Source: Cladorhizidae sp. MBARI D1340-BT2
Taxonomy: Eukaryota > Porifera > Demospongiae > Poecilosclerida > Cladorhizidae
DNA length: 64,000 nt
NCBI GenBank assembly: GCA_028752905.1
Contig: JAQNBH010000015.1
Location: 33,524,163 to 33,588,162, forward strand
Reading direction: 5' to 3'
Numbering within the stretch: the stretch's first letter is position 1; each line of letters opens with the position of its first letter. Positions 12,701-25,900 of this stretch are shown here, piece after piece. The notes below the pieces were generated by a model that did no database searches, was not told where the DNA came from, and saw nothing but the letters and a program-made list of their open reading frames with translations. The position numbers and the translations under genes were made by a program.

Positions 12701-14280
12701 AACACCTCCATACACACACAGCAAGTCACCTCTACTCCACAAGCTAGAGACAACACCTCCATACACATGCAGCAAGCCACCTCTACTCCACAAGCTAGAG
12801 ACAACACCTCCATGCACACACAGCAAGTCACCTCTACTCCACAAGCTAGAGACAACACCTCCATACACATGCAGCAAGTTACCTATACTCCACAAGCTAG
12901 AGACAACACCTCCATACACATGCAGCAAGTCACCTCTACTCCACAAGCTAGAGACAACACCTCATACACATGCAGCAAGTCACCTCTACTCCACAAGCTA
13001 GAGACAACACCTCCATACACATGCAGCAAGTCACCTCTACTCCACAAGCTAGAGACAACACCTCCACACACATGCAGCAAGCCACCTCTACTCCACAAGC
13101 TAGAGACAACACCTCCATACACATGCAGCAAGTCACCTCTACTCCACAAGCTAGAGACAACACCTCCATACACATGCAGCAAGTCATTTCTACTCCACAA
13201 GCTAGAGACAACACCTCCATACACATGCAGCAAGTCACCTCTACTCCACAAGCTAGAGACAATACCTCCATACACATGCAGCAAGTCACCTCTACTCCAC
13301 AAGCTAGAGACAACACCTCCATACACATGCAGCAAGTCACCTCTACTCCACAAGCTAGAGACAATACCTCCATACACATGCAGCAAGTCACCTCTACTCC
13401 ACAAGCTAGAGACAACACCTCCATACACATGCAGCAAGTCACCTCTACTCCACAAGCTAGAGACAACACCTCCACACACATGCAGCAAGTCACCTCTACT
13501 CCACAAGCTAGAGACAACACCTCCATACACATGCAGCAAGTCACCTCTACTCCACAAGCTAGAGACAACACCTCCACACACATGCAGCAAGCCACCTCTA
13601 CTCCACAAGCTAGAGACAACACCTCCACACACATGCAGCAAGTCACCTCTACTCCACAAGCTAGAGACAACACCTCCATACACATGCAGCAAGTCACCTC
13701 TACTCCACAAGCTAGAGACAATACCTCCATACACATGCAGCAAGTCACCTCTACTCCACAAGCTAGAGACAACACCTCCATACACATGCAGCAAGTCACC
13801 TCTACTCCACAAGCTAGAGACAACACCTCCACACACATGCAGCAAGTCACCTCTACTCCACAAGCTAGAGACAACACCTCCATACACATGCAGCAAGTCA
13901 CCCTCTACTCCACAAGCTAGAGACAACACCTCCATACACATGCAGCAAGTCACCTCTACTCCACAAGCTAGAGACAACACCTCCATACACATGCAGCAAG
14001 TCACCTCTACTCCACAAGCTAGAGACAATACCTCCATACACATGCAGCAAGTCACCTCTACTCCACAAGCTAGAGACAACACCTCCATACACATGCAGCA
14101 AGTCACCTCTACTCCACAAGCTAGAGACAACACCTCCACACACATGCAGCAAGTCACCTCTACTCCACAAGCTAGAGACAACACCTCCATACACATGCAG
14201 CAAGTCACCCTCTACTCCACAAGCTAGAGACAACACCTCCATACACATGCAGCAAGTCACCTGTACTCCACAAGCTAGAG
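9747..14280. repeat. 51-bp minisatellite array, about 89 units
   Basis: The unit contains CACATGCAGCAAGTCACCTC then TACTCCACAAGCTAGAGACA. Because 51 is divisible by three, most units stay open in several frames on both strands; the longest runs are 605 codons plus and 543 codons minus. Units of 50 or 52 bp (mainly 11780-12440, 13900 and 14210) shift the frame. A marked block of variants (CAAGTCATC, then ATACTCATG, then CACACACAGC, then TTACCTATAC) occurs three times, beginning near 10285, 10898 and 12468, so long blocks were copied. Coding is unlikely: all frames look alike and there is no start or domain context. Confidence 0.96.
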
Positions 14281-14716
14281 CATATTCTGTGTCATGTTTT
14301 GAGCAAGGGACTGAAGAGCAGCAAGATGGAAGGGTAAAGGGAAACAAGATGGAGGAGCAAGGGACCGAAGGGAAGATAGTTGGAAAGATAATCTCAAGAG
14401 CTCTGTGAATACGTGCAGTAGATGTTAGCCAAGAATCCCTCCTTTAAAAAAAAAGTCATTGCCCCTGCCATAGCAGAGTGATTGTACATGTTCACAGCAT
14501 ATTTTTCTGCCAACCCTGTACCTACTTATATCACAATGCATTTGATATTTGTCCACTTAATGGCATTCCTTATTTCTGTAAGGAATGTGTCGAATTTGCT
14601 TCTCCTGACAACACTATACACCAAAAGATGGCAGTAAGAAGTTGGGTGGATGCACATGCAATCGTCCTGAACTAAGTGAACAGGTCGAAACTACACTGGG
14701 GGGAGCAGCTGAAAAC
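14281..14716. other. unique sequence between two arrays
   Basis: A 65-codon plus-strand open frame (14478-14675) is present but unrecognised. No splice context links it to MTIF2. Nothing else is visible. Confidence 0.5.
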
Positions 14717-15265
14717 TGAAGCCTCCCTCAGGACTGGACAGTCTTGAGCCATACAGCCTGCAGCACTTACTAAGCAGCTGTTTCTGAAGCCTCCCTCAGG
14801 ACTGGACAGTCTTGAGCCACACAGCCTGCAGCACTTATTAAGCAGCTGTTTCTGAAGCCTCCCTCAGGACTGGACAGTCTTGAGCCACACAGCCTGCAGG
14901 ACTTACTAAGCAGCTGTTTCTGAAGCCTCCCTCAGGACTGGACAGTCTTGAGCCACACAGCCTGCAGCAATCACTAAGCAGATGTTTCTGAAGCCTCCCT
15001 CAGGACTGGACAGTCTTGAGCCGCAGAGCCTGCAGCACTTACTAAGCAGCTGTTTCTGAAGCCTCCCTCAGGACTGGACAGTCTTGAGCCACACAGCCTG
15101 CAGGACTTACTAAGCAGATGTTTCTGAAGCCTCCCTCAGGACTGGACAGTCTTGAGCCACACAGCCTGCAGCACTTACTACTAAGCAGATGTTTCTGAAG
15201 CCTCCCTCAGGACTGGACAGTCTTGAGCCACACAGCCTGCAGCACTTACTAAGCAGCTATTTCTG
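14717..15265. repeat. 68-bp minisatellite, about 8 units
   Basis: Units start GAAGCCTCCCTCAGGACTGG and continue with ACAGTCTTGAGCC, CACAGCCTGCAG and CTAAGCAGCTGTTTCT. Small substitutions such as CAGCTG/CAGATG separate them. Confidence 0.95.
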
Positions 15266-15969
15266 GATCAAGTTAGTATTTCTCTCTTTTCTCCATAAAA
15301 TTAGTCGAAGTCTAATTGTTGATTGCTTATATGATAGCAGGCACTTGAGGTTTCCTAAAGTCAAAGCACTTCCTCCACTTCCTGGCGGTGTCCCGTGTAG
15401 AAGTGTTGTGAAGGCCCCCCCCCCCCCCCCCCCCCCCCCCCCGGGCAGAATCCAATTGAAGGACCCCACAGCTGTAGCTGCCCAGTTTGAATAGGAAACA
15501 GCTGCATCTGCCCTGCTGGGGCAGCACAGGGACTATAAACTGCTCATGGTATCCACACATACATGCAGTGCTTTACCAAGGACTGAAGCGCTTTCCAGAA
15601 CTTTACAACATATTCATGAACAAACTGGAAGCTAACCCACGCTAATTATCCCACCATGTTGACCATGTTGACCACCTACTCACGTTTTAGGCCAAATTAA
15701 TGAATCATCTAGCACTGTTCTATCAAGAGCCACAATTGCTGCACATTCAGGCACTCGAGATTTTGAGGTACCCACTTTAGCAGCAGGTAACTTTGGCCTG
15801 GGCACATTTTTAGCATCAAAAGAGAGCACACAGAGAGATCTATCATTTGAGCTACATAACAAGTTCATACAGTGAAGTGTGTAGAATCTATGGAGCTCCA
15901 AAGTTGTAACCACAAGGGTGTTTTTAGTCTCTCTTTGACTATTATCAACTAATCCTGTACTGTCCATCA
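15266..15969. other. unique sequence with poly-C tract and an antisense open frame
   Basis: An uninterrupted poly-C run occupies 15415-15442. A minus-strand open frame of 96 codons (15680-15970) has ordinary-looking composition but no family I recognise. It could be a fragment of a transposon or gene. The plus strand here should hold an intron upstream of the first visible MTIF2 exon, and I found no exon with the required phase-0 donor. Confidence 0.45.
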
Positions 15970-16733
15970 TGTACTGTACTATTACCTCTAGCCTGTACTG
16001 TACTGTTACCTTCTAGTCTGTACTGTACTATTACCTCTAGCCTGTACTGTACTATTACCTCTAGTCTGTACTGTACTATTACCTCTAGCCTGTACTGTAC
16101 TATTACCTCTAGCCTGTACTGTACTATTACCTCTAGCCTGTACTGTACTATTACCCTCTAGCCTGTACTGTACTATTACCTCTAGCCTGTACTGTACTAT
16201 TACCTCTAGTCTGTACTGTACTATTACCCTCTAGCCTGTACTGTACTATTACCTCTAGCCTGTACTGTACTATTACCCTCTAGCCTGTACTGTACTATTG
16301 CCTCTAGCCTGTACTGTACTATTGCCTCTAGCCTGTACTGTACTATTACCTCTAGCCTGTACTGTACTATTGCCTCTAGCCTGTACTGTACTATTGCCTC
16401 TAGCCTGTACTGTACTATTACCTCTCGCATGTACTGTACTATTACCTCTAGCCTGTACTGTACTATTACCTCTAGCCTGTACTGTACTATTACCCTCTAG
16501 CCTGTACTGTACTGTACTATTGCCTCTAGCCTGTACTGTACTATTGCCTCTAGCCTGTACTGTACTATTACCTCTAGCCTGTACTGTACTATTGCCTCTA
16601 GCCTGTACTGTACTATTGCCTCTAGCCTGTACTGTACTATTACCTCTCGCATGTACTGTACTATTACCTCTAGCCTGTACTGTACTATTACCTCTAGCCT
16701 GTACTGTACTATTGCCTCTAGCCTGTACTGTAT
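15970..16733. repeat. 24-bp minisatellite abutting an MTIF2 exon
   Basis: About 31 units of TAGCCTGTACTGTACTATTA plus CCTC. Each unit is pyrimidine-rich and carries a CTCTAG trinucleotide context resembling a splice acceptor. The array ends 10 bp before the acceptor TAG at 16741-16743. Confidence 0.95.
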
Positions 16734-16743
16734 GTTTGTGTAG

Positions 16744-16816
16744 AAGTTGCGGTATGTTAAAATTAAGGATAAGATGACCATCTTGGAGCTTGCCCACAGA
16801 GCGCACACCAACTCAG
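16744..16816 (+). CDS. MTIF2: MTIF2 exon a: N-terminal region
   Basis: Encodes a stretch containing [13 protein letters not shown], which matches the conserved pattern seen just after the targeting region in IF-2 proteins (a short beta strand, then M-T-I-x-E-L-A). An in-frame TAG at 16741-16743 forces the exon to begin at 16744, directly after that TAG used as the splice acceptor. The donor is G|GTAATC and ends in phase 1, which fits the next exon. Confidence 0.78.
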
Positions 16817-16963
16817 GTAATCTAATGCTCTGTCTTAATATTGGTTACGTATTATATATTATTAATATCAAGTTGTTGCTGTTGTTATTATTATCATTAT
16901 TATTAATTTATTATATTGGGTGAATTATTAATGTTTCTGTTGTTGTTATTATTATTATTATTA

Positions 16964-16996
<33 letters not shown>

Positions 16997-19900
16997 TTAT
17001 TATTATTATTATTATTATTATTTATTAATGTTGATGTTGATGTTGTTATTATTATTATTGGGTGAATTATTAATGTTGTTATTATTATTATTTATATTAT
17101 TGGGTGAATTAGTGATGTCATTGTTGTTGTTGTTGTTGGTTGTGTTCTGCACAGACCTCATCTCGAAGCAGTTGAACTTTCTTAGGCTGAAACAAGGAAA
17201 ATCAGGTGTGTTTGTCTCGGGGGAGTGAGAGAGGGGGAGGGAGGGAGTGTGGGTGTGTGGTGAGGGTGGTGGTGAGGTTGAGGGAGGTGGTGGTAGGGTG
17301 GGGTGAGGGAGAGTGGGTGGTGGATAGGTTAATGATATGACAAGATCGTGTTTGTAGATCACATGCACTCCTGTGTGAGATATTACCTCCCCTGCCACCT
17401 GGTTGCCCGTGCCTCACCCCTGCCACCTGGTTGCCCGTGCCTCAGTGGCGCACAAGAGCTCTGACAACTTGTCTAGACAGGGAAGTAACTGATGTAGACT
17501 GCAGCTGCTGGGTTGGTGCTGACTCAGCATGGCCGCAAGCCACGTACCAAAGTCCACATGCTAAGCAGCCGTGGAAGCTTCAGAGTCTGCCGAAAAAAGT
17601 TTGCAGTGTTTGTGACTTATGAATGGATACTTTCCGAGTTAGAAACGAGTTATTCCCCAATTAATGCACACACAATCGAGATGGGCACACATGACAGAAG
17701 GAGGTGAGTGGACCTAAAAATATCTCCTGCAATCTCAGTAGCAGTCGTGATGGTGTCTTCAGGGCCTTTACTGCTGCTTCTGGAAGCCATTCTGCCTAGG
17801 AAAGCTGCATGGGCAGGTACGCTTACCTTGAGTTGCTCTGAATCCCTTCAGTTTAGACCAAGGAGGCCTCCATGGTGGATTCTTTGTTGTGTGTGTGTGG
17901 GGGATGTGTATCTTTTGTTGGCTTATTTCAAGGAGCTGACTCTTATGCCAAACCTGAAGAAGCTGTTCCTGAAAAAATATATATAGAAATTGGGCAAGTA
18001 ATAAAAAAATTTAAATCGTATGTTACAGGCAAGCATGTGGGGGTAGAGACCAACCCAGAGACTTAGTTCAATGCAAGGCAGCCTGGGGGTTGAGACCAAC
18101 CCAGAGACTTAGTTCAATGCAAGGCAGCCTGGGGGTTGAGACCAACCCAGAGACTTAGTTCAATGGAAGGCAGCCTGGGGGTAGAAACCAACCCAGAGAC
18201 TTAGTTCAATGCAAGGCAGCCTGGGGGTAGAAACTAACCCAGAGATTTAGTTCAATGCAAGGCAGCCTGGGGTAGAGATCAACCCAGAGACTTAGTTCAA
18301 TGCAAGGCAGCCTGGGGGTTGAGACCAACCCAGAGACTTAGTTCAATGCAAGACAGCCTGGGGGTAGAGATCAACCCAGAGACTTACTGTAGTTCAATGG
18401 AAGGCAGCCTGGGGGTAGAAACCAACCCAGAGACTTAGTTCAATGGAAGGCAGCCTGGGGGTAGAGACCAACCCAGAGACTTAGTTCAATGCAAGGCAGC
18501 CTGGGGGTAGAGATCAACCCAGAGACTTAGTTCAATGGAAGGCAGCCTGGGGGTAGAGATCAACCCAGAGACTTAGTTCAATGGAAGGCAGCCTGGGGGT
18601 AGAGATCAACCCAGAGACTTAGTTCAATGCAAGGCAGCCTGGGGGTAGAGACCAACCCAGAGACTTAGTTCAATGCAAGGCAGCCTGGGGGTAGAGACCA
18701 ACCCAGAGACTTAGTTCAATGCAAGGCAGCCTGGGGGTAGAGATCAACCCAGAGACTTAGTTCAATGAAAGGCAGCCTGGGGGTAGAGATCAACCCAGAG
18801 ACTTAGTTCAATGGAAGGCAGCCTGGGGGTAGAGATCAACCCAGAGACTTAGTTCAATGCAAGGCAGCCTGGGGGTTGAGACCAACCCAGAGACTTAGTT
18901 CAATGGAAGGCAGCCTGGGGGTAGAGATCAACCCAGAGACTTAGTTCAATGCAAGGCAGCCTGGGGGTAGAGATCAACCCAGAGACTTAGTTCAATGGAA
19001 GGCAGCCTGGGGTAGAGATCAACCCAGAGACTTAGTTCAATGCAAGGCAGCCTGGGGGTAGAGACCAACCCAGAGACTTAGTTCAATGCAAGGCAGCCTG
19101 GGGGTAGAGACCAACCCAGAGACTTAGTTCAATGCAAGGCAGCCTGGGGGTAGAAACCAACCCAGAGACTTAGTTCAATGGAAGGCAGCCTGGGGTAGAG
19201 ACCAACCCAGAGACTTAGTTCAATGGAAGGCAGCCTGGGGTAGAAACCAACCCAGAGACTTAGTTCAATGGAAGGCAGCCTGGGGGTAGAGATCAACCCA
19301 GAGACTTAGTTCAATGGAAGGCAGCCTGGGGTAGAGATCAACCCAGAGACTTAGTTCAATGGAAGGCAGCCTGGGGGTAGAGATCAACCCAGAGACTTAG
19401 TTCAATGCAAGGCAGCCTGGGGGTAGAGATCAACCCAGAGACTTAGTTCAATGGAAGGCAGCCTGGGGGTAGAGACCAACCCAGAGACTTAGTTCAATGC
19501 AAGGCAGCCTGGGGGTAGAGATCAACCCAGAGACTTAGTTCAATGCAAGGCAGCCTGGGGGTAGAGATCAACCCAGAGACTTAGTTCAATGGAAGGCAGC
19601 CTGGGGTAGAGATCAACCCAGAGACTTAGTTCAATGGAAGGCAGCCTGGGGTAGAGATCAACCCAGAGACTTAGTTCAATGCAAGGCAGCCTGGGGGTAG
19701 AGATCAACCCAGAGACTTAGTTCAATGGAAGGGTAGAGACCAACCCAGAGACTTAGTTCAATGGAAGGCAGCCTGGGGTAGAGATCAACCCAGAGACTTA
19801 GTTCAATGGAAGGCAGCCAGGGGTAGAGACCAACCCAGAGACTTAGTTCAATGGAAGGGTAGAGACCAACCCAGAGACTTAGTTCAATGGAAGGCAGCCT

Positions 19901-22900
19901 GGGGTAGAGACCAACCCAGAGACTTAGTTCAATGGAAGGGTAGAGACCAACCCAGAGACTTAGTTCAATGCAAGGCAGCACATGCAGTATGGTATACCTG
20001 AAGTGATCGTGGCCATGCGCAGAACTAGTTCCACAGATCTGGCCTGCTGGGTTGAGAGAGCTTGTGACTGACTTGTCAGCTATTATATAGGCAGTGAATT
20101 ACCAAGACAGGTCAGGGCTTTTTTATTTTAATTTTAATTTTTATTATTATCAAGAGTCAGAACAGATGGTTTCTAGGATAAGACTTATAGCGACTTAATT
20201 ATTATGATTTTTTTATATAATAAATAATAATAATATTCCTCTATTAGGAACCCCCTCCAATTCTAACCACCCTTCCAATTGTAACTCCCTCCAATTGTAA
20301 ACTCCCTCCAATTGTAACCCCCTCCCCCTCCAATTCTAACCCCCTCCAATTCTAACCCCCTCCAATTCTAACCCCCTCCAATTCTAACCCCCTCCAATTC
20401 TAACCCCCTCCAATTCTAACCCCTCCAATTCTAACCCCCTCCAATTCTAATCCCCTCCAATTCTAACCCCCTCCAATTCTAACCCCCTCCAATTCTAACC
20501 CCCTCCAATTCTAACCCCTCCAATTCTAACCCCTCCAATTCTAACCCCCTCCAATTCTAACCCCCTCCAATTCTAACCCCCTCCAATTCTAACCCTATAA
20601 TTGTATCCAATTGCTAATAGTGACCGCCCCTCCAATTGTAACCACGGAGGCAAATAGCAACAAGATAATTGCTCATTATGCTTATAAACTGAGAACAAGA
20701 CAGGGGGGAAGGGAGGGGGGGGGGATGTTCTGGGCACAAGCAGGTTTGACTGGTGTCTTCTGCTTTCCAGGCCAACCGTTGAGCCATGGGCACCCAAACG
20801 GTTAGAAGTTTTCCAAACAGGTGCTTGAGCTCCTTCACAACTAATCAATAGTAACAACCACCCTTCTAATTGTAATCACAGGTAGATTGGACAGAAGAAG
20901 TAAATAGTAACCGTGGTTACTTGAGAGATATTAATAAATAATAAAAAAAATTAAATTAAATAGTAACAATAAAATAACATTATTAGTGACATAAGATTGA
21001 GTCAAGATTCTTTGTCTCAAACAGATGCACAGTTACTTGAGTTGACTTACCTAGCAGCAGATGACCATCCTACACCACATGTGTATGGCATGAGGTAGTG
21101 AAGTCCACACTAGGTAAAGGGACATTAAGTTCACTTAAACTTTACTTCAACCACTCCCCCATTTGCGCAGGTTTGTCTATCGGGGACTGTGAGAAGGTCG
21201 TCCGCTCTCTGGGACATGAACCAAGCTACATCAACATTCTCTCTCCCATCAAAAGAAGCAAGGGCTCGTTGGTACCACGCCCCCCTGTGGTGGCGATGAT
21301 GGGGCACGTAGACCATGGGAAGACCACATTGCTGGATAGCCTCAGGGAAACTTCCGTGGCAGCATCTGAGGCCGGAGGCATTACTCAGCACATCGGAGCT
21401 TTCTCAGGTCAGTTGACGAGTGCCGTATGATCTGATGACGAGAGGTAAGGAGCGCTCTGTGGGAAGAACACATTCTAGATAGTGTCACTCAAACAGAAGC
21501 GGGGGTGGGGGGTGACTATAGCAGTCGACTTTCTCTCTTTAGAAACACGAGGATCAATTATTTGAACAACGTTCCAGCGGACGTACTTCGGCCTTTATCA
21601 GAGCCGTTGGTCAAGGCAAGTGTTGCGTCATGTGTGAGGGTACCAGAGAAGGGAAGCAGCTTCCAGAACTTGCAGACACGAGTCTCGGACTTTGTGCTCT
21701 CCTCCTAAGTTCACCTGCGCACGCACAATGAGCGGGTGTTCTGAGAAGTATGTGGAATACTGCCAGAGACCACGTCAGCCCTGCCCCTTTTTGTATGTAC
21801 ATGAATTAGTGTTTCAGTTGCTAAAGCACAATGCATGTGTGTGTTATGTCTATGACATGCACAGTGCATGTGTGTGTTATGTCTATGACATGCACAGTGC
21901 ATGTGTGTGTTGTCTATGACATGCACAGTGCATGTGTGTGTTACGTCTATGGCATGTGTTATGTGCGTGGCACACATCATCCACAGAGCAGTCTTTTGTC
22001 TCTCTGTAACATCCTTGTCTGTTTCTAGGTGTGAACATCTGCTTGCTTGTCAAGTGTGTGAGTGTTTTGTGTTGTCGGACTAAATCTCAGTCTTACCTCC
22101 ATGTGGTGACACTGTCAATACTTTTGGCTTGGCTAACAAGGAAGGCATCTATTATAAGCATCCATTCAGTATACAGTAGGTTTGTGTACAAAATGCAGTG
22201 CAAAACGACGACAACACATTATAATGATATTCACGTCTTTGTGGTTAGTTGCTAAGCAACCATGATTGGATGGAAAATTGTCCTCAAAGTGGGAGCTTTC
22301 TCATAGACAATGGTTGCTTGGTACTTCATCTCTTTTTGGGAAAGATATAAAAATATTTGGAAGTTAGTGCATGAATAGATAAAACCCTCTGTGAACCTCT
22401 CCATGAGAGGGTTAAAGTATATGTGAATCAGGGTAAGTGGGTTGCCGATACATGGGAACACTCTTTACCTTGCAACACATGTCTGTGTGACAAATTATGT
22501 ACTGGAATTAAGAGTCGACACAGTGAAATGTGTTCATAACTTTGTCCCTGCACCGACCGACCTTACAGGCTATTTATTCTCTGTATGCCCTTTAAAGGAC
22601 TTGGAAAATATTGAGTGGTAGGTAGAAATGGAGTCAGTGACAAGCAAAAGAGATGGATGATATTTTAGGGGCAGACTTTGCATGCAAGAGGTCTCCCTAA
22701 CCTGTGCTGTGTGTTAGCAAGGCTGTGTGTGGCAAGGTCTAGTGGCGTCGGTGGTGTAAAGTTGGTGACCCCCCTGTGTGGGATAGGACTCTTGCACTTT
22801 GTACCTCTAGGTACCATTGGTACCATTGGGTCCGTGTGTGATAGTGAAGCTCCCTCATGTTTGACTTGTGGTGGCAGAGGTTAGGGTGGACACTTGGGTC

Positions 22901-25900
22901 TGTGGCACGTGTTTGATAGTGAAGCTCCCTCACAGAAGCGTATCTCGACAACAAAAAGTTCCAACCCACTTTGAAGTTCCTTCAAATGCATCGTAGATTA
23001 CTGGATTCTCTAGGATATAAGTCACACCATAGTAACTGTAGGTGTTCCTGCACACGTTGCATCCGTCCATAACTGAACATCTGCTTTGTATGGAAATCAA
23101 TATTTCTACATCACACTTCGAGGCAGAAAGCTGCGGATCACTGGACTCCAAGAAGCTATGGTAGAGCTGGCAAGTGGAATGACTGCACTTCGATTTCAGT
23201 GAGCCTGCGATTGAAGCTGGTAGCTCGTACGCTCCTTACCTGCTGTGGCTGTACGCACACGCAACTCAACAGTGCAGCTTCAGAATAATTGCATGCGCTT
23301 GTTGAGGCTCTGACCACTTCTGGATTCGATCAACCCAATGCCATTCTGGATGCAAGTCACATGTCTTATTGAACAAGAAATCTGCTTTCACTGCAGCTCA
23401 TGTGCCCAGCAAGTAGGGCAAGTATGGATGCCTCATACATGCATCCGCCCTAAGAACCACTTTCTATAATTAGCCCTTGCCTCCAAACCCAACCCTCCTT
23501 CTCCCCCTCACACCTCTAGCATTGCCATCTACGGTAACTTCAAGCCTCACTTCAACTTTAAAAAATCGATTTTCTCTCGTCACTAATTGGGTTCCTTCCT
23601 GCTTCCTCGTGTCTTGTTCTAGCTTCCTCTGACCTTGTCCACTTCCTCTCTCCGAGGTTATCCTCTGACACACTCTGTTTCTGATCTCTCTCTGCGAGCC
23701 ATTCTTGTTCCTCAGCCTCCATGCATGTCTGGTCTCCTACACCCTCTCCTAGGACAGGCCGAATGTCCCGGGATACTTGGGACTAGCGAGGGTGACTGAC
23801 TGTACAGCATGGAGGCTGGATCAGTGCAATTATTAGAGAGCTACTGTAGGTTATTCTAGAGTTAGATGTCTATAGGGCTAGGGCTATTCTAGGGCTAGGG
23901 CTGTGTATAGTGCCAGGGCTAGAGCTATTATAAGGCTAGGGCTGTGTGTAGGGCTAGGGCTGTGTGTAGGGCTAGGGCTGTGTGTAGGGCTAGGGCTATG
24001 TGTAGGGCTAGGGCTGTGTATAGTGTCAGGGCTAGAGCTATTATAAGGCTAGGGCTGTGTGTAGGGCTAGGGCTGTGTGTAGGGCTAGGGCTGTGTATAG
24101 TGTCAGGGCTAGAGCTATTATAAGGCTAGGGCTGTGTGTAGGGCTAGGGCTGTGTATAGTGTCAGGGCTAGAGCTATTATAAGGTTAGGGATGTGTAGGG
24201 CTAGGGCTGTGTATAGTGCCAGGGCTAGAGCTATTATAAGACTAGGGCTGTGTGTAGGGCTAGGGCTGTGTATAGTGCCAGGGCTAGAGCTATTATAAGG
24301 CTAGGGCTGTGTGTAGGGCTAGGGCTGTGTAGGGCTAGGCTGTGTATAGTGTCAGGGCTAGAGCTATTATAAGGCTAGCGCTGTGTGTAGGGCTAGGGCT
24401 GTGTATAGTGCCAGGGCTAGAGCTATTACAAGGCTAGGGCTGTGTGTAGGGCTAGGGCTGTGTATAGTGCCAGGGCTAGAGCTATTATAAGGCTAGGGCT
24501 GTGTGTAGGGCTAGGGCTGTGTATAGTGCCAGGGCTAGAGCTATTATAAGGCTAGGGCTGTGTGTAGGGCTAGGGCTGTGTATAGTGCCAGGGCTAGAGC
24601 TATTATAAGGCAAGGGCTGTGTGTAGGGCTAGGGCTGTGTATAGTACCAGGGCTAGAGCTATTATAAGGCTAGGGCTGTGTGTAGGGCTAGGGCTGTGTA
24701 TAGTGCCAGGGCTAGAGCTATTATAAGGCATGAGATGTGTGTAGGGCTAGGGCTAGAGCTATTATAAGGCTAGGGCTGTGAGTAGGGCTAGGGGTGTGTA
24801 GGGCAAGGGTTAGGGCTAAGGACTTCCTAGGATAGTCCCAGTATTCCAGGATAGAAATATTGTGCTCTCCATGCTGAATAATGAGTGCCCCTCACTAGGA
24901 CCCTCCGGGGTTCCCAGGCAGTGCCAAAGATCCCTCTCCTTAACAACTGTCCTCTGAGCCTACCCATGCCCTCTCTTCTCTCACCTTGTCTTCCCACTCA
25001 CCTCTTCTCCCTTGGCCTCCTCTCGTGCCCACCGTCTCTAGTGTGCTTACACTCGGGCTCCAAGCTGACATTTCTGGACACACCCGGACACGCAGCGTTC
25101 TCGAACATGCGTGCTAGAGGAGCTGAGTCCACAGATATTGTGGTGCTGGTGGTGGCTGCTGATGATGGAGTCAAGGAACAAACCTTGGAGTCTATCAAGA
25201 TGATTAAGAAGGCACGAGGTACACTCACACTCAACACTCACACACACACTCACACACACTCACACACACACACACACACTCTCACACACACACTAATGCA
25301 ATACTCAAGATGATGACGAAGGCACGAGACCCACCCACACTCACACACACTCACACACACACACACACTCACACACACACACACACTCACACACACACGC
25401 ACACACACACACTCAAACTAATGCAATACACAGTAACCATATGTGCTCAGTTAGGATCACGGGGGGTTAGGATATTACAGGGGTCATGGGTGTATAACAA
25501 TCGTTATCGGTACCTTACAGAATTACCTACAGAATAAAAATGGATTGTCTTTTAATTAAACCTTTTCCGAACAAACAAGCAGCTTCACGCGGAACTAGGG
25601 ATTAGTAAGCACTGACAAGTCCTGAAAGTCTATTATTAAATTTCCCAGTTGTGGAGTACACACTTCTCAGAGTGTAGTACACACGGCATGGAGTTGCAGA
25701 TGGATGACTTTCTAGATAATCCATTACTCACTCCGATTGAGTAAGTTTAAGTTGATTATCGAGTAAGTTATTGTATCTGTAACCACAGAGTTTGTTGAGG
25801 GTGTATGCCGTTATAGTTAATGCTAGGCTCCCATGTGACTTGCATGTGACTTGCATGTGCTTCTGAATGTGTGAATCTTATGCAGTGTGGCAAACTTTTA

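Noticed and set aside
10149..14227. Open frames of 543 and 605 codons with 17-residue repeats
   Set aside because: The 51-bp unit is divisible by three and open in several frames on both strands. There is no start context, signal or non-repeat domain.
15415..15442. Poly-C tracts here, at 30999-31019 and at 32030-32050
   Set aside because: Simple homopolymers; their lengths may also be inexact in the assembly, so no function is proposed.
15695..15767. Upstream MTIF2 exon between TTTTAG and GTACCC
   Set aside because: It is open in one frame but its donor would be in phase 2, whereas the next exon at 16744 needs phase 0.
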